A stretch of DNA of 36,105 nucleotides. Source: Cellulomonas endophytica. Its GTDB lineage: Bacteria > Actinomycetota > Actinomycetes > Actinomycetales > Cellulomonadaceae. Below are positions 15,842 through 23,580 of this stretch, one piece after another (the stretch's first letter is position 1; each line of letters begins with the position of its first letter). The notes beneath the pieces are model-generated. The model searched no databases and was not told the origin of the DNA. It was given only the letters and a program-made list of their open reading frames with translations. Both the position numbers and the translations under genes were made by a program. The stretch is from NCBI RefSeq assembly GCF_004123805.1, contig NZ_RWJX01000037.1, positions 1-36,105 on the forward strand. Reading direction: 5' to 3'.

Positions 15842-15927
15842 CCGCCCATCGTGCCCTCCGGGCGTCGCCGTCGCCGGGCGCCGTCCGCCGACGGCCCGGT
15901 GCGCTCGCCGCACCCCTGCCGGGGCCG

Positions 15928-15957
15928 TACCGTGCTCGCTGATCCCGAGACGTGAGG
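15928..15957 (+). promoter_or_regulatory. Possible promoter -10 and RBS of the RsbW-like gene
   Basis: TACCGT at 15928-15933, then GTGAGG at 15952-15957, which lies 5 nt before the GTG at 15963. The -35 is weak. Confidence 0.4.
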
Positions 15958-15962
15958 ACGAC

Positions 15963-16427
15963 GTGAGCATCGAGCCGGGCGGTCTGGAACGCACCACCGA
16001 CGCGGGTCTGCCGAGCGCGGAGCCGCCGGAGACCTTCGTGGAGGTGCACCGGTGGGAGCTGACGACCCTCGAGGAGCTGGCGCGGCTGCGCGGGGAGCTG
16101 CTCGGGCGGATCACCGCCGTCGGCACCGAGCCGCGCGACCTCGACGACGTCCCGCGGAACATGGTCCTCGTGGCCTCCGAGCTCGCGACGAACGCGCTGC
16201 GGCACGGGCGGCCCCCGACCGTCGTGCGGCTGCTCAGCGACGGCTCGGGCTTCGCGCTCGACGTGGCGGACCACGACGTGGTGAGCATCCCGGTGCTGGC
16301 GGGGGAGCGGCGGCCGGGAGCGGGAGGCTTCGGCCTGCTCATCGCCCGGCGCCTGGCGCAGGACGTCGGGTGGTACACCAGGACCGAGACGAAGCACGTG
16401 TGGGCCGCCTTCGCGGCACCGTCCTGA
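15963..16427 (+). CDS. RsbW-like ATP-binding protein (anti-sigma factor/HATPase_c)
   Basis: A 154-residue single-domain GHKL ATPase of the RsbW/SpoIIAB type common in actinobacteria. The N-box is ASELATNALRHG (residues about 74-85). A later Gly loop GAGGFGLLIARRLAQDV takes the place of the G2 box, and the last strand is KHVWAAF. The family binds ATP and either phosphorylates an anti-anti-sigma partner or holds a sigma factor; no STAS-domain partner or sigma factor is next to it, so its target is unknown. GTG start with GTGAGG upstream. corA follows after 88 nt on the same strand. Confidence 0.85.
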   Translation: MSIEPGGLERTTDAGLPSAEPPETFVEVHRWELTTLEELARLRGELLGRITAVGTEPRDLDDVPRNMVLVASELATNALRHGRPPTVVRLLSDGSGFALDVADHDVVSIPVLAGERRPGAGGFGLLIARRLAQDVGWYTRTETKHVWAAFAAPS

Positions 16428-16515
16428 GGACGGCCGGGCGCGGCCGCCCCGGGGTGGGGCGCGAGGGCCGGCCGGCGGTGCGCGGTCCCGGCGCGGGCGG
16501 ACGGAGGGGTGCGGG

Positions 16516-17541
16516 GTGACGACGACCGACGAGGCGACCGTCCACCACTGCACGCGCTACCGCCGAGGGCACCGCGTGGCGCCGACCCCGCCCGCGGACG
16601 CCGGGGACGTGGCCGCCGTGGCGGCCCGCGACGGCGACGGCTTCGTGTGGCTGGCGCTCGCGCAGCCGTCGGAGGCGGACGTCGGGCGGGCCGCCGCCCG
16701 GTTCGGCCTGCCCCCGCTCGCGGTCGAGGACGCCGTCCACGCGCACCAGCGCCCGAAGCTCGAGGTCTACGGCGACGTGGTCTTCGCCGTGCTCAAGCCG
16801 GTGGTCTACGTCGACCGCATCGAGGTGGTCGACGTGGAGGAGCTCGCGGTCTTCCTCGGGCCGGGGTTCGTCGTGACGGTCCACCACGGGCGCGGTGCGG
16901 TCGTCGAGCGGGTGCGCGCGGAGCTCGACGGCGTGGCGACCGACGCCCTGACCTTCGGCCCTGCCGCCGTGCTCTACCGGCTGGCCGACCTCGTCGTCGA
17001 CGGGTACGAGGACGCCGCCGACGGCATCGACGGGGACGTCGACGAGATCGAGGACCGGGTCTTCGGCCCCGGGGACGACGACCACGCCGAGCGCATCTAC
17101 AAGCTCAAGCGCGAGGTGGTCGACTTCCGGCGCGCCGTCCTGCCGCTGGCGCGCCCCCTGGAGCGCCTCGCGGCGGGGGGCGTCCCGGGCGTGCCCGAGG
17201 CCGCCACGCCCTACTTCCGCGACGTCCACGACCACGTCCTGCGCGCCGGCGACGCGGTGGAGTCGCTCGACCACCAGCTCACGGACGTGCTCCAGGCGAA
17301 CAGCGCCCGCGTCTCCGCCGGCCAGAGCCGCGTGGCGCTGCAGCAGAACTCCGACATGCGCAAGATCTCGGCGTGGGCGGCCATCGCGCTCGTGCCGACG
17401 GCGATCGCCGGCGTCTACGGCATGAACTTCGAGCACATGCCCGAGCTGACGTGGACGTACGGCTACCCGGCGGTCGTCGCCGTCATCGTGACGGTCTGCG
17501 TGGCGCTGCACCGGCTGTTCCGGCGGAACGGCTGGCTCTGA
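16516..17541 (+). CDS. corA: CorA family magnesium/cobalt transporter
   Basis: A 341-residue divalent-cation channel. The long N-terminal cytoplasmic domain (FVWLALAQPSEADV, FGLPPLAVEDAVHAHQRPKLEVYGD) is followed by a long coiled region and two C-terminal membrane helices. The first helix ends with the selectivity motif YGMN (VYGMNFEHMPELTW), and the second is AVVAVIVTVCVALHRLF. The protein ends with the basic FRRNGWL typical of the family. GTG 16516 has GGAGGGG 6 nt upstream. The likely role is Mg2+ uptake, with Co2+ or Ni2+ possible. The hairpin at 17565 ends the unit. Confidence 0.93.
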   Translation: MTTTDEATVHHCTRYRRGHRVAPTPPADAGDVAAVAARDGDGFVWLALAQPSEADVGRAAARFGLPPLAVEDAVHAHQRPKLEVYGDVVFAVLKPVVYVDRIEVVDVEELAVFLGPGFVVTVHHGRGAVVERVRAELDGVATDALTFGPAAVLYRLADLVVDGYEDAADGIDGDVDEIEDRVFGPGDDDHAERIYKLKREVVDFRRAVLPLARPLERLAAGGVPGVPEAATPYFRDVHDHVLRAGDAVESLDHQLTDVLQANSARVSAGQSRVALQQNSDMRKISAWAAIALVPTAIAGVYGMNFEHMPELTWTYGYPAVVAVIVTVCVALHRLFRRNGWL

Positions 17542-17564
17542 CGCCGGCCGTCCCGCCGGGCAGG

Positions 17565-17588
17565 GGACGAGGGGTGCGCCCCTCGTCC
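17565..17588. terminator. Bidirectional hairpin between corA and ppk2
   Basis: A perfect 10-bp stem GGACGAGGGG, tetraloop TGCG, matching right arm, lying between the converging stops at 17541 and 17596. It can serve both genes. Confidence 0.75.
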
Positions 17589-17595
17589 GCGTCCG

Positions 17596-18465
17596 TCAGC
17601 GGTCGGCCTCCGGGTCGCCCAGCAGGCTCGCGACGTGGTCGGGGACGTAGGTGGACAGCTCGCGGGGCGGTCGCTGGTAGGAGCGCGACGAGGCCGGGCG
17701 CTCCGGCAGCTCGATCCTCTCGTGCGGGACGTCGTGGTACGGGATCGTCGAGAGCAGGTGCGCGATCATGTTGAGCCGCGCGTGCTTCTTGATGTCCGAC
17801 TCGACGACGAACCACGGGCTCGCCGGGACGTCCGTGTGCGCCATCATCTCGTCCTTGGCGCGGGAGTAGTCCTCCCAGCGGTTGATGGACTCCAGGTCCA
17901 TCGGGCTGAGCTTCCACTGGCGGACCGGGTCGCTGAGCCGCGAGCGGAACCGCTTGAGCTGCTCCGCGTCCGAGACGGAGAACCAGTACTTGCGCAGCAG
18001 GACGCCCTCGTCGATGAGCATCTGCTCGAAGACGGGTGCCTGGCGCATGAAGCGCCAGTACTCCTCGTCCGTGCAGAACCCCATCACCTTCTCCACACCG
18101 GCGCGGTTGTACCAGGAGCGGTCGAAGAGGACGAGCTCCCCGGCGGCGGGCAGGTGCTGCACGTAGCGCTGGAAGTACCACTGGCCGCGCTCGCGCTCCG
18201 TGGGCGCCGGCAGCGCCGCGATGCGCGCGACGCGGGGGCTGAGGTACTCCGTGATGCGCTTGATGGCGCCGCCCTTGCCGGCCGCGTCGCGCCCCTCGAA
18301 GAGCACGACGATCCGTGCGCCCGTCGCCTGGGTCCACTGCTGGACCTTCACGAGCTCGGACTGCAGCCGGAACAGCTCCGCCTCGTAGGCGTCGTTCGCG
18401 ATCTTCGGGCCCTTGCGCCCGCTCGCGCCGTTCTCGGTGCTGGACGACTTCTTGTCCTTGGCCAT
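17596..18465 (-). CDS. ppk2: Polyphosphate kinase 2 (PPK2 family)
   Basis: Uses polyphosphate to phosphorylate nucleotides (typically ADP or GDP) or the reverse. The 289-residue length fits the one-domain PPK2 class. Walker A is FEGRDAAGKGGAIKR (residues about 57-70), followed by ERGQWYFQRYVQHLP, the lid/Walker B segment LVLFDRSWYNRAGVE (about 111-125), and later KYWFSVSDAEQLKRF and a DMMAHTD-type region (KDEMMAHTD). The first 20 residues are Lys/Ser-rich and disordered. The ATG at 18465 is fixed by TAATGT 6 nt upstream. It is transcribed alone toward corA and separated from it by a hairpin. Confidence 0.93.
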   Translation of the reverse strand: MAKDKKSSSTENGASGRKGPKIANDAYEAELFRLQSELVKVQQWTQATGARIVVLFEGRDAAGKGGAIKRITEYLSPRVARIAALPAPTERERGQWYFQRYVQHLPAAGELVLFDRSWYNRAGVEKVMGFCTDEEYWRFMRQAPVFEQMLIDEGVLLRKYWFSVSDAEQLKRFRSRLSDPVRQWKLSPMDLESINRWEDYSRAKDEMMAHTDVPASPWFVVESDIKKHARLNMIAHLLSTIPYHDVPHERIELPERPASSRSYQRPPRELSTYVPDHVASLLGDPEADR

Positions 18466-18471
18466 GCCGGG

Positions 18472-18477
18472 ACATTA
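18472..18477 (-). promoter_or_regulatory. Probable leaderless -10 box of ppk2
   Basis: Minus-strand TAATGT, spacer CCCGGC (6 nt), ATG at 18465. This is one of the few AT-rich spots nearby. Confidence 0.65.
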
Positions 18478-18927
18478 CTGCCCGGTCGCGCGGGGGGCGC
18501 GGCCCGGTGGCGGGTGGACCCGTGTCGGACGACCGCGGGCGACGGAGCTCCTGACGACCTGGCTCGGGGTGCCCGCCACCGCCGGCCGGAGGGGGCCGAC
18601 CGGCCCGAGCGCGATCGGTCGGCGGGAACCGCCCGCGCTCGGAGGGGAGCCGGTCCGGGGGCAGCGGTCGCGACCACGGGAGCGCTGCTCGCGTGTCGTG
18701 TGCTCGGGTGTCGAGGCGCCCGGCTGGCTCGTCCTGCCTCGGTGGACCTGGCGTGCCGACCGGGTCCTGCGCCGCCGAGCCGCCGAGCCGCCCTCAGTCC
18801 GTGCGGTCTCTGCATTCTTCGTGGTCGCGAGCCGCCCACAGCCCCTCCTTTTCGCGCCTTTCTCCACCGTGTCACCCGATCGGTTGGGGATAGCCGACGA
18901 GCATTCCCACGGTGGCCGTTCCGCCCC
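18478..18927. other. 450-bp region without a supported gene
   Basis: Between the divergent ppk2 and DUF222/HNH promoters. The left part is ordinary GC-rich DNA. From about 18790 to 18930 the base composition drops visibly, with short T- and C-rich runs such as CTCCTTTTCGCGCCTTTCTCC. Open frames here read as Arg/Ser-rich and have no recognisable domain. I see no tRNA, hairpin of note or insertion-sequence end. It may be long upstream regulatory DNA belonging to the HNH gene. Confidence 0.5.
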
Positions 18928-18933
18928 TAGGAT
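18928..18933 (+). promoter_or_regulatory. Probable leaderless -10 box of the DUF222/HNH gene
   Basis: TAGGAT, 7-nt spacer CGTGCAC, ATG at 18941. No ribosome binding site is visible. Confidence 0.6.
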
Positions 18934-18940
18934 CGTGCAC

Positions 18941-20875
18941 ATGTTCGAGGCGGACGGGGCGACAGCAGCGGCGGAGGAGACGTCGCCACTGCTCGACGCC
19001 CCGCCCATCCGCCCTGGTCGGAGCCCGTCGACGACGCAGGACGGCGCCTCCCCGACCGCAGCGGCGCTGCGCGAAGAAAGTCACAGGGAGAATTCTCCGG
19101 TCAGCCAGGACCGCGCCACTGCGGGCCATGCGGCATCCTGCACCAACGGTCCGGCAAAGGCGCCGGCGCCTGAGGCCTCAGCAGGTCCTCTGTCGATCGA
19201 GGCTCATCCCGGCAACGTTCCTCCCGCTCTCGCTCCCGCTCCCCTTCCCGCTCCTGCTCCCTTTCCCCTTCCCGCCGCTGTCACGGCCGCTGCCGCTGAC
19301 ACCGCCGACGAGGAGGTCGCGGCGGCGTCGGCGTGCGTGCAGGAGGCCCTGGCCGCCCTCTCGCGGCTGGACACGGTGGTTCGGGCACCGCAGGCGTGGT
19401 CGGGGGTGCAGCGCACGTCCTTGTTGGCCGGGGTGGAGCGGGTGCGGGCGGCGTTGGTGGGTCCGGCGTCGCGGGTGCTGCTGGCGCATCACGACACCCC
19501 CGGACCCCGTCGTCCGGGTCAGGGGTCGACCGTGGTGGTGGTGGCGGCGGTGACACGGGTGGACGAGGTCGAGGTGAGGAAGCAGCTGTCCCAGGGCGAA
19601 GCGCTGGCCGACATGCCCTCCATCGCCCGTGACGTGACCGAGGGTCTGATGCCGGTCGGTCACCTGGCGGTCCTCGCGCAGGTGCGGGACCGGGCCTCGG
19701 GCTCGGTGCGGAACTGGTTGGCGTCACCGGCCGGTCAGGACACGGTCACCGCGCTGGCGCGGTTGCACGAGGTGCGCGCGTTCCGCCGGGCGCTGGTGGA
19801 GCGGGTCGCGGCGATCGACCCGCCCGCGCTGGAGGCCGACCACCAGGGGCAACGCCGCGCCCGGTCCCTGGTCCTGTCCGACCGCCCGGACGGGACGCAC
19901 CTGCGGGGGCGGATCGACCTGATGGCCGGCGCCCGCCTGCGTCGGGCCTTGGAGGCCACCGGTGAGGCCCCCGACGAGGACCGGTCCCCCGAGCAGGCCG
20001 CCGCCGACGCCCTGGACGCCATCGCCAGCCGCATCCTCGACCTGCCCGAGACGGGCTCCGGTGCCGCCGTCCGCCCGCACGTGTCGCTGATCCTGGGCGA
20101 GGACACCCTCGCCGCTCTGCACACGCACGCCCAGGAGCTCCTGGAGGTCGGGCTCGACCTCGACGGGGCCGGGACGGGCACGGCGGACGAGACGACCGGG
20201 ACCGGGACCGGGACCGGGACCGGAGCAGGGGCGGTGCGGACCGCCGGGTCGGCGTGGGCAGGGTTGGCTGCGTGCCCGCCCGCCGTGCTCGAGGAGGGCC
20301 CACCGGTGCCGCCCAGCGAGGTGACTCGCATCCTGTGCGACAGCCGCATCACCCGCGTCGTGATGGACGCCGACAGGGTCCCGCTCGACGTGGGGCGCAC
20401 GCAGCGGCTCTACACCGGCGAGATACGCCGGGCCGTGTTCGCGCGCGACCGGCACTGCGCCTACCCCGGCTGCACCCGACCACCCCAGTGGGGCGAGGTC
20501 CACCACATCCGCTGGTGGAGCCACGGCGGAGGCACGTCCGTGCAGAACGCCGTCCTGCTCTGCCTGCGCCACCACCACCTCGTCCACGAGGACCACCTGA
20601 CGATCCGCCGGCTCCCACCCGGTCCCGCCCACCCCGCAACCGGTAGCACTCGCCGACGCGACCTGCTGCCGCAGGCCCGGTACGAGTTCTGCGGACCCGA
20701 CGGCGCGGTGGTCGGCCGGACCTCCGGCAGTGCGTGGCGTGGGGCTGACGCCACGACGTCGCGGCAGGCCGTGATGTCGTGGGCCTCTCCGCAGGCGGAT
20801 CCCGGAGGTACCGGCCCCCGCCCTGCCCCTCACCATGGCTCGGGCCCGGACGAGGTCCGTACGCTCGGCAGGTGA
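18941..20875 (+). CDS. DUF222 domain HNH endonuclease (13E12 repeat family)
   Basis: A 644-residue protein of the multicopy actinobacterial DUF222-HNH family. The first 120 residues are low complexity, including an Ala-Pro run from a pyrimidine-rich tract. Residues about 125-420 are the helical DUF222 region (SRLDTVVRAPQAWSG, GRIDLMAGARLRRALEAT). A Thr-Gly repeat from a hexanucleotide array follows, and the HNH nuclease lies at about 500-550: RHCAYPGCTRPP, WGEVHHIRWWSHGG, and LCLRHHHLVHED, with zinc-binding Cys/His and catalytic His all present. The biological role of the family is unsettled. Base composition is less GC-rich at the 5' end than in neighbouring genes, which fits horizontal spread. 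It overlaps trmB by 4 nt. Confidence 0.88.
   Translation: MFEADGATAAAEETSPLLDAPPIRPGRSPSTTQDGASPTAAALREESHRENSPVSQDRATAGHAASCTNGPAKAPAPEASAGPLSIEAHPGNVPPALAPAPLPAPAPFPLPAAVTAAAADTADEEVAAASACVQEALAALSRLDTVVRAPQAWSGVQRTSLLAGVERVRAALVGPASRVLLAHHDTPGPRRPGQGSTVVVVAAVTRVDEVEVRKQLSQGEALADMPSIARDVTEGLMPVGHLAVLAQVRDRASGSVRNWLASPAGQDTVTALARLHEVRAFRRALVERVAAIDPPALEADHQGQRRARSLVLSDRPDGTHLRGRIDLMAGARLRRALEATGEAPDEDRSPEQAAADALDAIASRILDLPETGSGAAVRPHVSLILGEDTLAALHTHAQELLEVGLDLDGAGTGTADETTGTGTGTGTGAGAVRTAGSAWAGLAACPPAVLEEGPPVPPSEVTRILCDSRITRVVMDADRVPLDVGRTQRLYTGEIRRAVFARDRHCAYPGCTRPPQWGEVHHIRWWSHGGGTSVQNAVLLCLRHHHLVHEDHLTIRRLPPGPAHPATGSTRRRDLLPQARYEFCGPDGAVVGRTSGSAWRGADATTSRQAVMSWASPQADPGGTGPRPAPHHGSGPDEVRTLGR
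19220..19277 (+). repeat. Pyrimidine-rich low-complexity tract
   Basis: An irregular run of CTCCCGCT/CCCCTTCCCG-like units on the plus strand, almost free of purines, encoding an Ala/Pro/Leu/Phe-rich linker in the DUF222/HNH protein. The strand asymmetry is unlike the flanking DNA. Confidence 0.7.
20195..20224 (+). repeat. Hexanucleotide repeat (ACCGGG), 5 copies
   Basis: Four exact copies and one near copy (ACCGGA) encoding alternating Thr-Gly in the linker before the HNH domain. This is a candidate site for copy-number variation without frameshift. Confidence 0.9.
20860..20865 (+). promoter_or_regulatory. Probable leaderless -10 box of trmB, inside the HNH gene
   Basis: TACGCT, 6-nt spacer CGGCAG, then the trmB GTG at 20872. 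The hexamer lies within the last codons of the DUF222/HNH gene, so trmB can be expressed independently of it. Confidence 0.6.
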
Positions 20876-21630
20876 CCGGTCCCGCAGGAGGCTTCTCCCA
20901 CGTCGCCGCGCGGGCGCACGAGCCGTTGCGCACCTTCCACCCGCGTCGGTCGGTGCTCGGGCCGGAGCGGCAGGACGCCCTGGCCCGGCTGTGGCCGCGG
21001 TGGGGGTTCTCGGTGCACGACGACGCGCAGGGGGCCATGCCGCGTCGTGCCCACGACGTCCTCGGCGAGGTGCTCGACCTCGAGCGGCTGTTCGGACGGC
21101 GGGCACCCGTCGTGCTCGAGATCGGGTCCGGCATGGGGGAGGCGACCGTCGCGATGGCGGCGGCGGACCCCGACCGGGACTGGCTGGCCGTCGAGGCGCA
21201 CCTCCCGGGGCTGGCGCAGCTCCTCGTGCGGGTGGAGCGCGCCGGGCTGTCGAACGTCCGCGTGGCGCACGGGGACGCGCTCGACCTCGTGCGGCGGCGG
21301 CTGCCCGAGGAGAGCCTCGACGCGGTCCACGCGTTCTTCCCGGACCCCTGGCCGAAGCCGCGGCACCACAAGCGGCGACTCGTCCAGCCCGAGCACGTCG
21401 CCCTCCTGCGGTCGCGGCTCGTGCGCGGGGGGACGCTGCACGTGGCGACGGACTGGACCGAGTACGCGGAGGCGATGCTGGTGGTGCTCGCCGCCGATCC
21501 CGGCCTGGAGAACACGGTGGACGGCTTCGTGGTCCCGCGTCCGCCGCAACGGCCCGAGACGAAGTTCGAGCGGCGCGGTCTCGACCTCGGTCACGAGGTG
21601 CGCGACCTCGTCTTCCGGAGGCGGGCATGA
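20872..21630 (+). CDS. trmB: tRNA (guanine-N7-)-methyltransferase TrmB
   Basis: Methylates G46 of tRNAs using SAM. The 252-residue protein has an N-terminal extension starting TFHPRRSVLGPERQDAL, the SAM-binding motif VLEIGSGMGEATVAMA (residues about 81-96), then HLPGLAQLLVRVERAG, the acidic VAHGDALDL, and the family hallmark FFPDPWPKPRHHKRRLVQ (about 155-172). It ends ETKFERRG...HEVRDLVF, the usual TrmB C terminus that contacts tRNA. GTG 20872 overlaps the upstream stop (GTGA) and is preceded by a leaderless -10 box. The stop overlaps the ATG of the next gene (ATGA). Confidence 0.95.
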   Translation: MTGPAGGFSHVAARAHEPLRTFHPRRSVLGPERQDALARLWPRWGFSVHDDAQGAMPRRAHDVLGEVLDLERLFGRRAPVVLEIGSGMGEATVAMAAADPDRDWLAVEAHLPGLAQLLVRVERAGLSNVRVAHGDALDLVRRRLPEESLDAVHAFFPDPWPKPRHHKRRLVQPEHVALLRSRLVRGGTLHVATDWTEYAEAMLVVLAADPGLENTVDGFVVPRPPQRPETKFERRGLDLGHEVRDLVFRRRA

Positions 21631-22787
21631 GCGCGCAGGGCGGCCGTCGGCCGGCACGTCCGCACGAGCCCGACCTGAGCGACGACGCCGCGGTGGCGGC
21701 CGGTGAGGAGGCGCGGGGCGAAGCGGCTCTCGGTGACGAGGCGCGGGGCGAAGCGGCTCCCGGTGAGGAGGCGTGGGGCGACGAGGCCCCCGGTGACGGG
21801 GGTCTCGACGACGAGCCCGACGACGGCGCGGTGGCCGACGGCCCGGGGGCGTCGGACGACGGGCGGGCAGGGTTCCGGCTGCTGCTGGCGCCCGGGGTCC
21901 ACCCCGACCGCTGGGTGCGCGTCTGGGCGGAACGGGTGCCGCAGGTGCGCCTCGACCTCGAGCCCTGCGCGGCGGCCGAGGCGCTGCGGGCGGTCCAGGA
22001 GGGGCGGGGCGACGCCGCGCTCGCGCCCGTGCCGCCGCGAGGTACCCCCGTGCCGGAGGGCCTGGCAGCGGTCCGTCTCTACGAGGAGGTCACGGTCGTC
22101 GTCGTCCCGAAGGACCACTGGGTGACGCTCGCGGACGAGGTCCCGGCCGAGGACCTGGCAGAGGAGACCCTCCTCGTCCCCGCCGACGACGTGCTGGGGG
22201 TGGAGCCGGCCGGGCGAGGGGCCGCGAGCCGACCGGCGTCGACGGCGGACGCGGTGGAGCTCGTGGCGGCCGGCGTCGGCGTCGTGCTGCTGCCGCTGTC
22301 CCTCGCGCGGCTGCACGCCCGGGCCGACGTCCGGCACCGGCCCGTCGTCGGCGCGCCGACCGTCACCGTCGGGCTCGTCTGGGCCCCGGACGGTGCCGCG
22401 GACCCGGTGCTGACCGAGGAGCTCGTCGGGATCGTGCGGGGGCGCACGGCGCGCTCGTCGCGGGGTGGTACCGCGACCTCCGCCGTGGCCACCGGTGACG
22501 GCGATCCCGGCGGTGGCGACGCTGGTGGTGGGCGCGGTGGCGTCGGCCGAGGGCGCGGCGGTGCCGGTGGCGCCGCTGCCGGCGCCCGTGGGCGCGGCGG
22601 CGCGGGTGGTGGTGCTGCCGGTGGGGGCGGCGGTGCGGGTGGTGGTGCCGCCGGTGGGGGCGGCCGTGGGCGCGGCGGCGCGGGGGGTGGTGCCGCCGGG
22701 CGCGGGGGGGCCGGTGGGGTCAGGCGCGGCGGACCCAGCCGCGGCGGGTCCGGCGGCGGCCGAGGGCGAGGCACACGAGGTAGATGA
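21627..22787 (+). CDS. LysR-type substrate-binding domain protein lacking HTH, Gly-rich tail
   Basis: A 386-residue protein. Residues 1-80 are acidic and repetitive (three 30-bp repeat units). Residues about 82-280 are a LysR-type periplasmic-binding-fold effector domain: FRLLLAPGVHPDRWVRVWAER, VRLYEEVTVVVVPKDHW, AVELVAAGVGVVLLPLSLARL, and VGLVWAPDG, finishing VEELVGIVRGRTARSSRG-like (exact ELVGIVRGRTARSSRG). No winged helix precedes it, so it should not bind DNA alone. Similar proteins downstream of trmB occur in other actinobacteria, to my knowledge. The remaining 100 residues are Gly/Ala/Arg low complexity and run 68 nt into the antisense znuB 3' end, so the natural stop may have been lost. 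RBS GGAGG before the ATG. Confidence 0.75.
   Translation: MSAQGGRRPARPHEPDLSDDAAVAAGEEARGEAALGDEARGEAAPGEEAWGDEAPGDGGLDDEPDDGAVADGPGASDDGRAGFRLLLAPGVHPDRWVRVWAERVPQVRLDLEPCAAAEALRAVQEGRGDAALAPVPPRGTPVPEGLAAVRLYEEVTVVVVPKDHWVTLADEVPAEDLAEETLLVPADDVLGVEPAGRGAASRPASTADAVELVAAGVGVVLLPLSLARLHARADVRHRPVVGAPTVTVGLVWAPDGAADPVLTEELVGIVRGRTARSSRGGTATSAVATGDGDPGGGDAGGGRGGVGRGRGGAGGAAAGARGRGGAGGGAAGGGGGAGGGAAGGGGRGRGGAGGGAAGRGGAGGVRRGGPSRGGSGGGRGRGTRGR
21701..21790 (+). repeat. 30-bp tandem repeat, 3 copies
   Basis: Three imperfect 30-bp units beginning CGGTGASGAGGCG, each encoding ten acidic/Ala/Gly residues in the N-terminal tail of the LysR-domain protein. Confidence 0.9.
22550..22715 (+). repeat. 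G-rich low-complexity tract
   Basis: Degenerate GGTGGTGG / GGGGGCGGC / GGCGCGGC repeats, strongly G-over-C biased on the plus strand. Encodes the Gly/Ala/Arg tail of the LysR-domain protein and ends just before the znuB stop codon. Confidence 0.75.
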
Positions 22788-23580
22788 CGAAGGAGATGGT
22801 GGTCACGTAGGGGCTGATCGGGACGGAGCCCCCCAGCGCCAGGAGGATGCCGCCCACGGCGCTCGTGACGGCGAAGGTCACGCTGAGCACGGGCACGGCG
22901 ATCGGGGAGGCGCTGACCCGCGAGGCCGCGGCGGCCGGCGTGATGAGCAGCGACAGCACGAGCAGGGCGCCCACGACCTGCACCGCCATCGCGACCGCGA
23001 GCCCGAGCAGCACCATGAAGACGAGCGACAGGGCGCGCACCGGGACGCCGCGAGCGGCCGCGACGTCGGGGTCCACGCTGGCGAAGGTCAGGGGGCGCCA
23101 GACGACGACCAGCGCCGCCACGACGACGGCCGACAGGGCGAGCATGACGCCGAGCCGGGTGTCGTCGACCGCGACGATCTGGCCCGTGAGCAGCCCGAAC
23201 TTGTTCGCGGCGCGGCCGGGGTACAGCGCGAGGAACAGCACGCCCAGGCCGAGGCCGAAGGGCATGAGCACGCCGATGATGGAGTTGCGGTCCCGGGCGC
23301 GCGTGCCCAGGAGGCCGATGAGCAGGGCGGCCACGACGGACCCCACGACGGAGCCCAGCACGACGTCGGCGCCGACCAGCAGCGCCGCCGCGGCCCCCGC
23401 GAACGACAGCTCGCTGATGCCGTGCACGGCGAAGGCCATGTCGCGCTGCATGACGAACACCCCGACGAGCCCGCCGACCAGGCCGAGCACCGCGCCGGCG
23501 ACCAGGGAGTTCGTCACGAGCCCGAGGAGGGCGCCGTAGTCCTCGAAGGAGAAGAGGCGCGACCACACGTCCTCGGTCAC
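22720..23580 (-). CDS. znuB: Zinc ABC transporter permease ZnuB
   Basis: A 286-residue permease of the ABC-3 (zinc/manganese) family, with seven to eight membrane helices. Recognisable blocks are LVAGAVLGLVGGLVGVFVMQR, AFAVHGISELSFAGAAAALL, SIIGVLMPFGLGLGVLF and VVGALLVLSLLITPAAAA, all standard for ZnuB/MntB. It ends with a very basic tail (GRRRTRRGWVRRA). The GTG at 23580 overlaps the znuC stop (GTGA), so znuA-znuC-znuB are coupled. Its last 68 nt are antisense to the Gly-rich end of the LysR-domain gene. Assigned to zinc from the Zur-like box and His-rich ZnuA. Confidence 0.9.
   Translation of the reverse strand: MTEDVWSRLFSFEDYGALLGLVTNSLVAGAVLGLVGGLVGVFVMQRDMAFAVHGISELSFAGAAAALLVGADVVLGSVVGSVVAALLIGLLGTRARDRNSIIGVLMPFGLGLGVLFLALYPGRAANKFGLLTGQIVAVDDTRLGVMLALSAVVVAALVVVWRPLTFASVDPDVAAARGVPVRALSLVFMVLLGLAVAMAVQVVGALLVLSLLITPAAAASRVSASPIAVPVLSVTFAVTSAVGGILLALGGSVPISPYVTTISFVIYLVCLALGRRRTRRGWVRRA

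Noticed and set aside
18478..18927. Insertion sequence or tRNA next to the HNH gene
   Set aside because: I found no terminal inverted repeats, no target duplication, no transposase and no cloverleaf.
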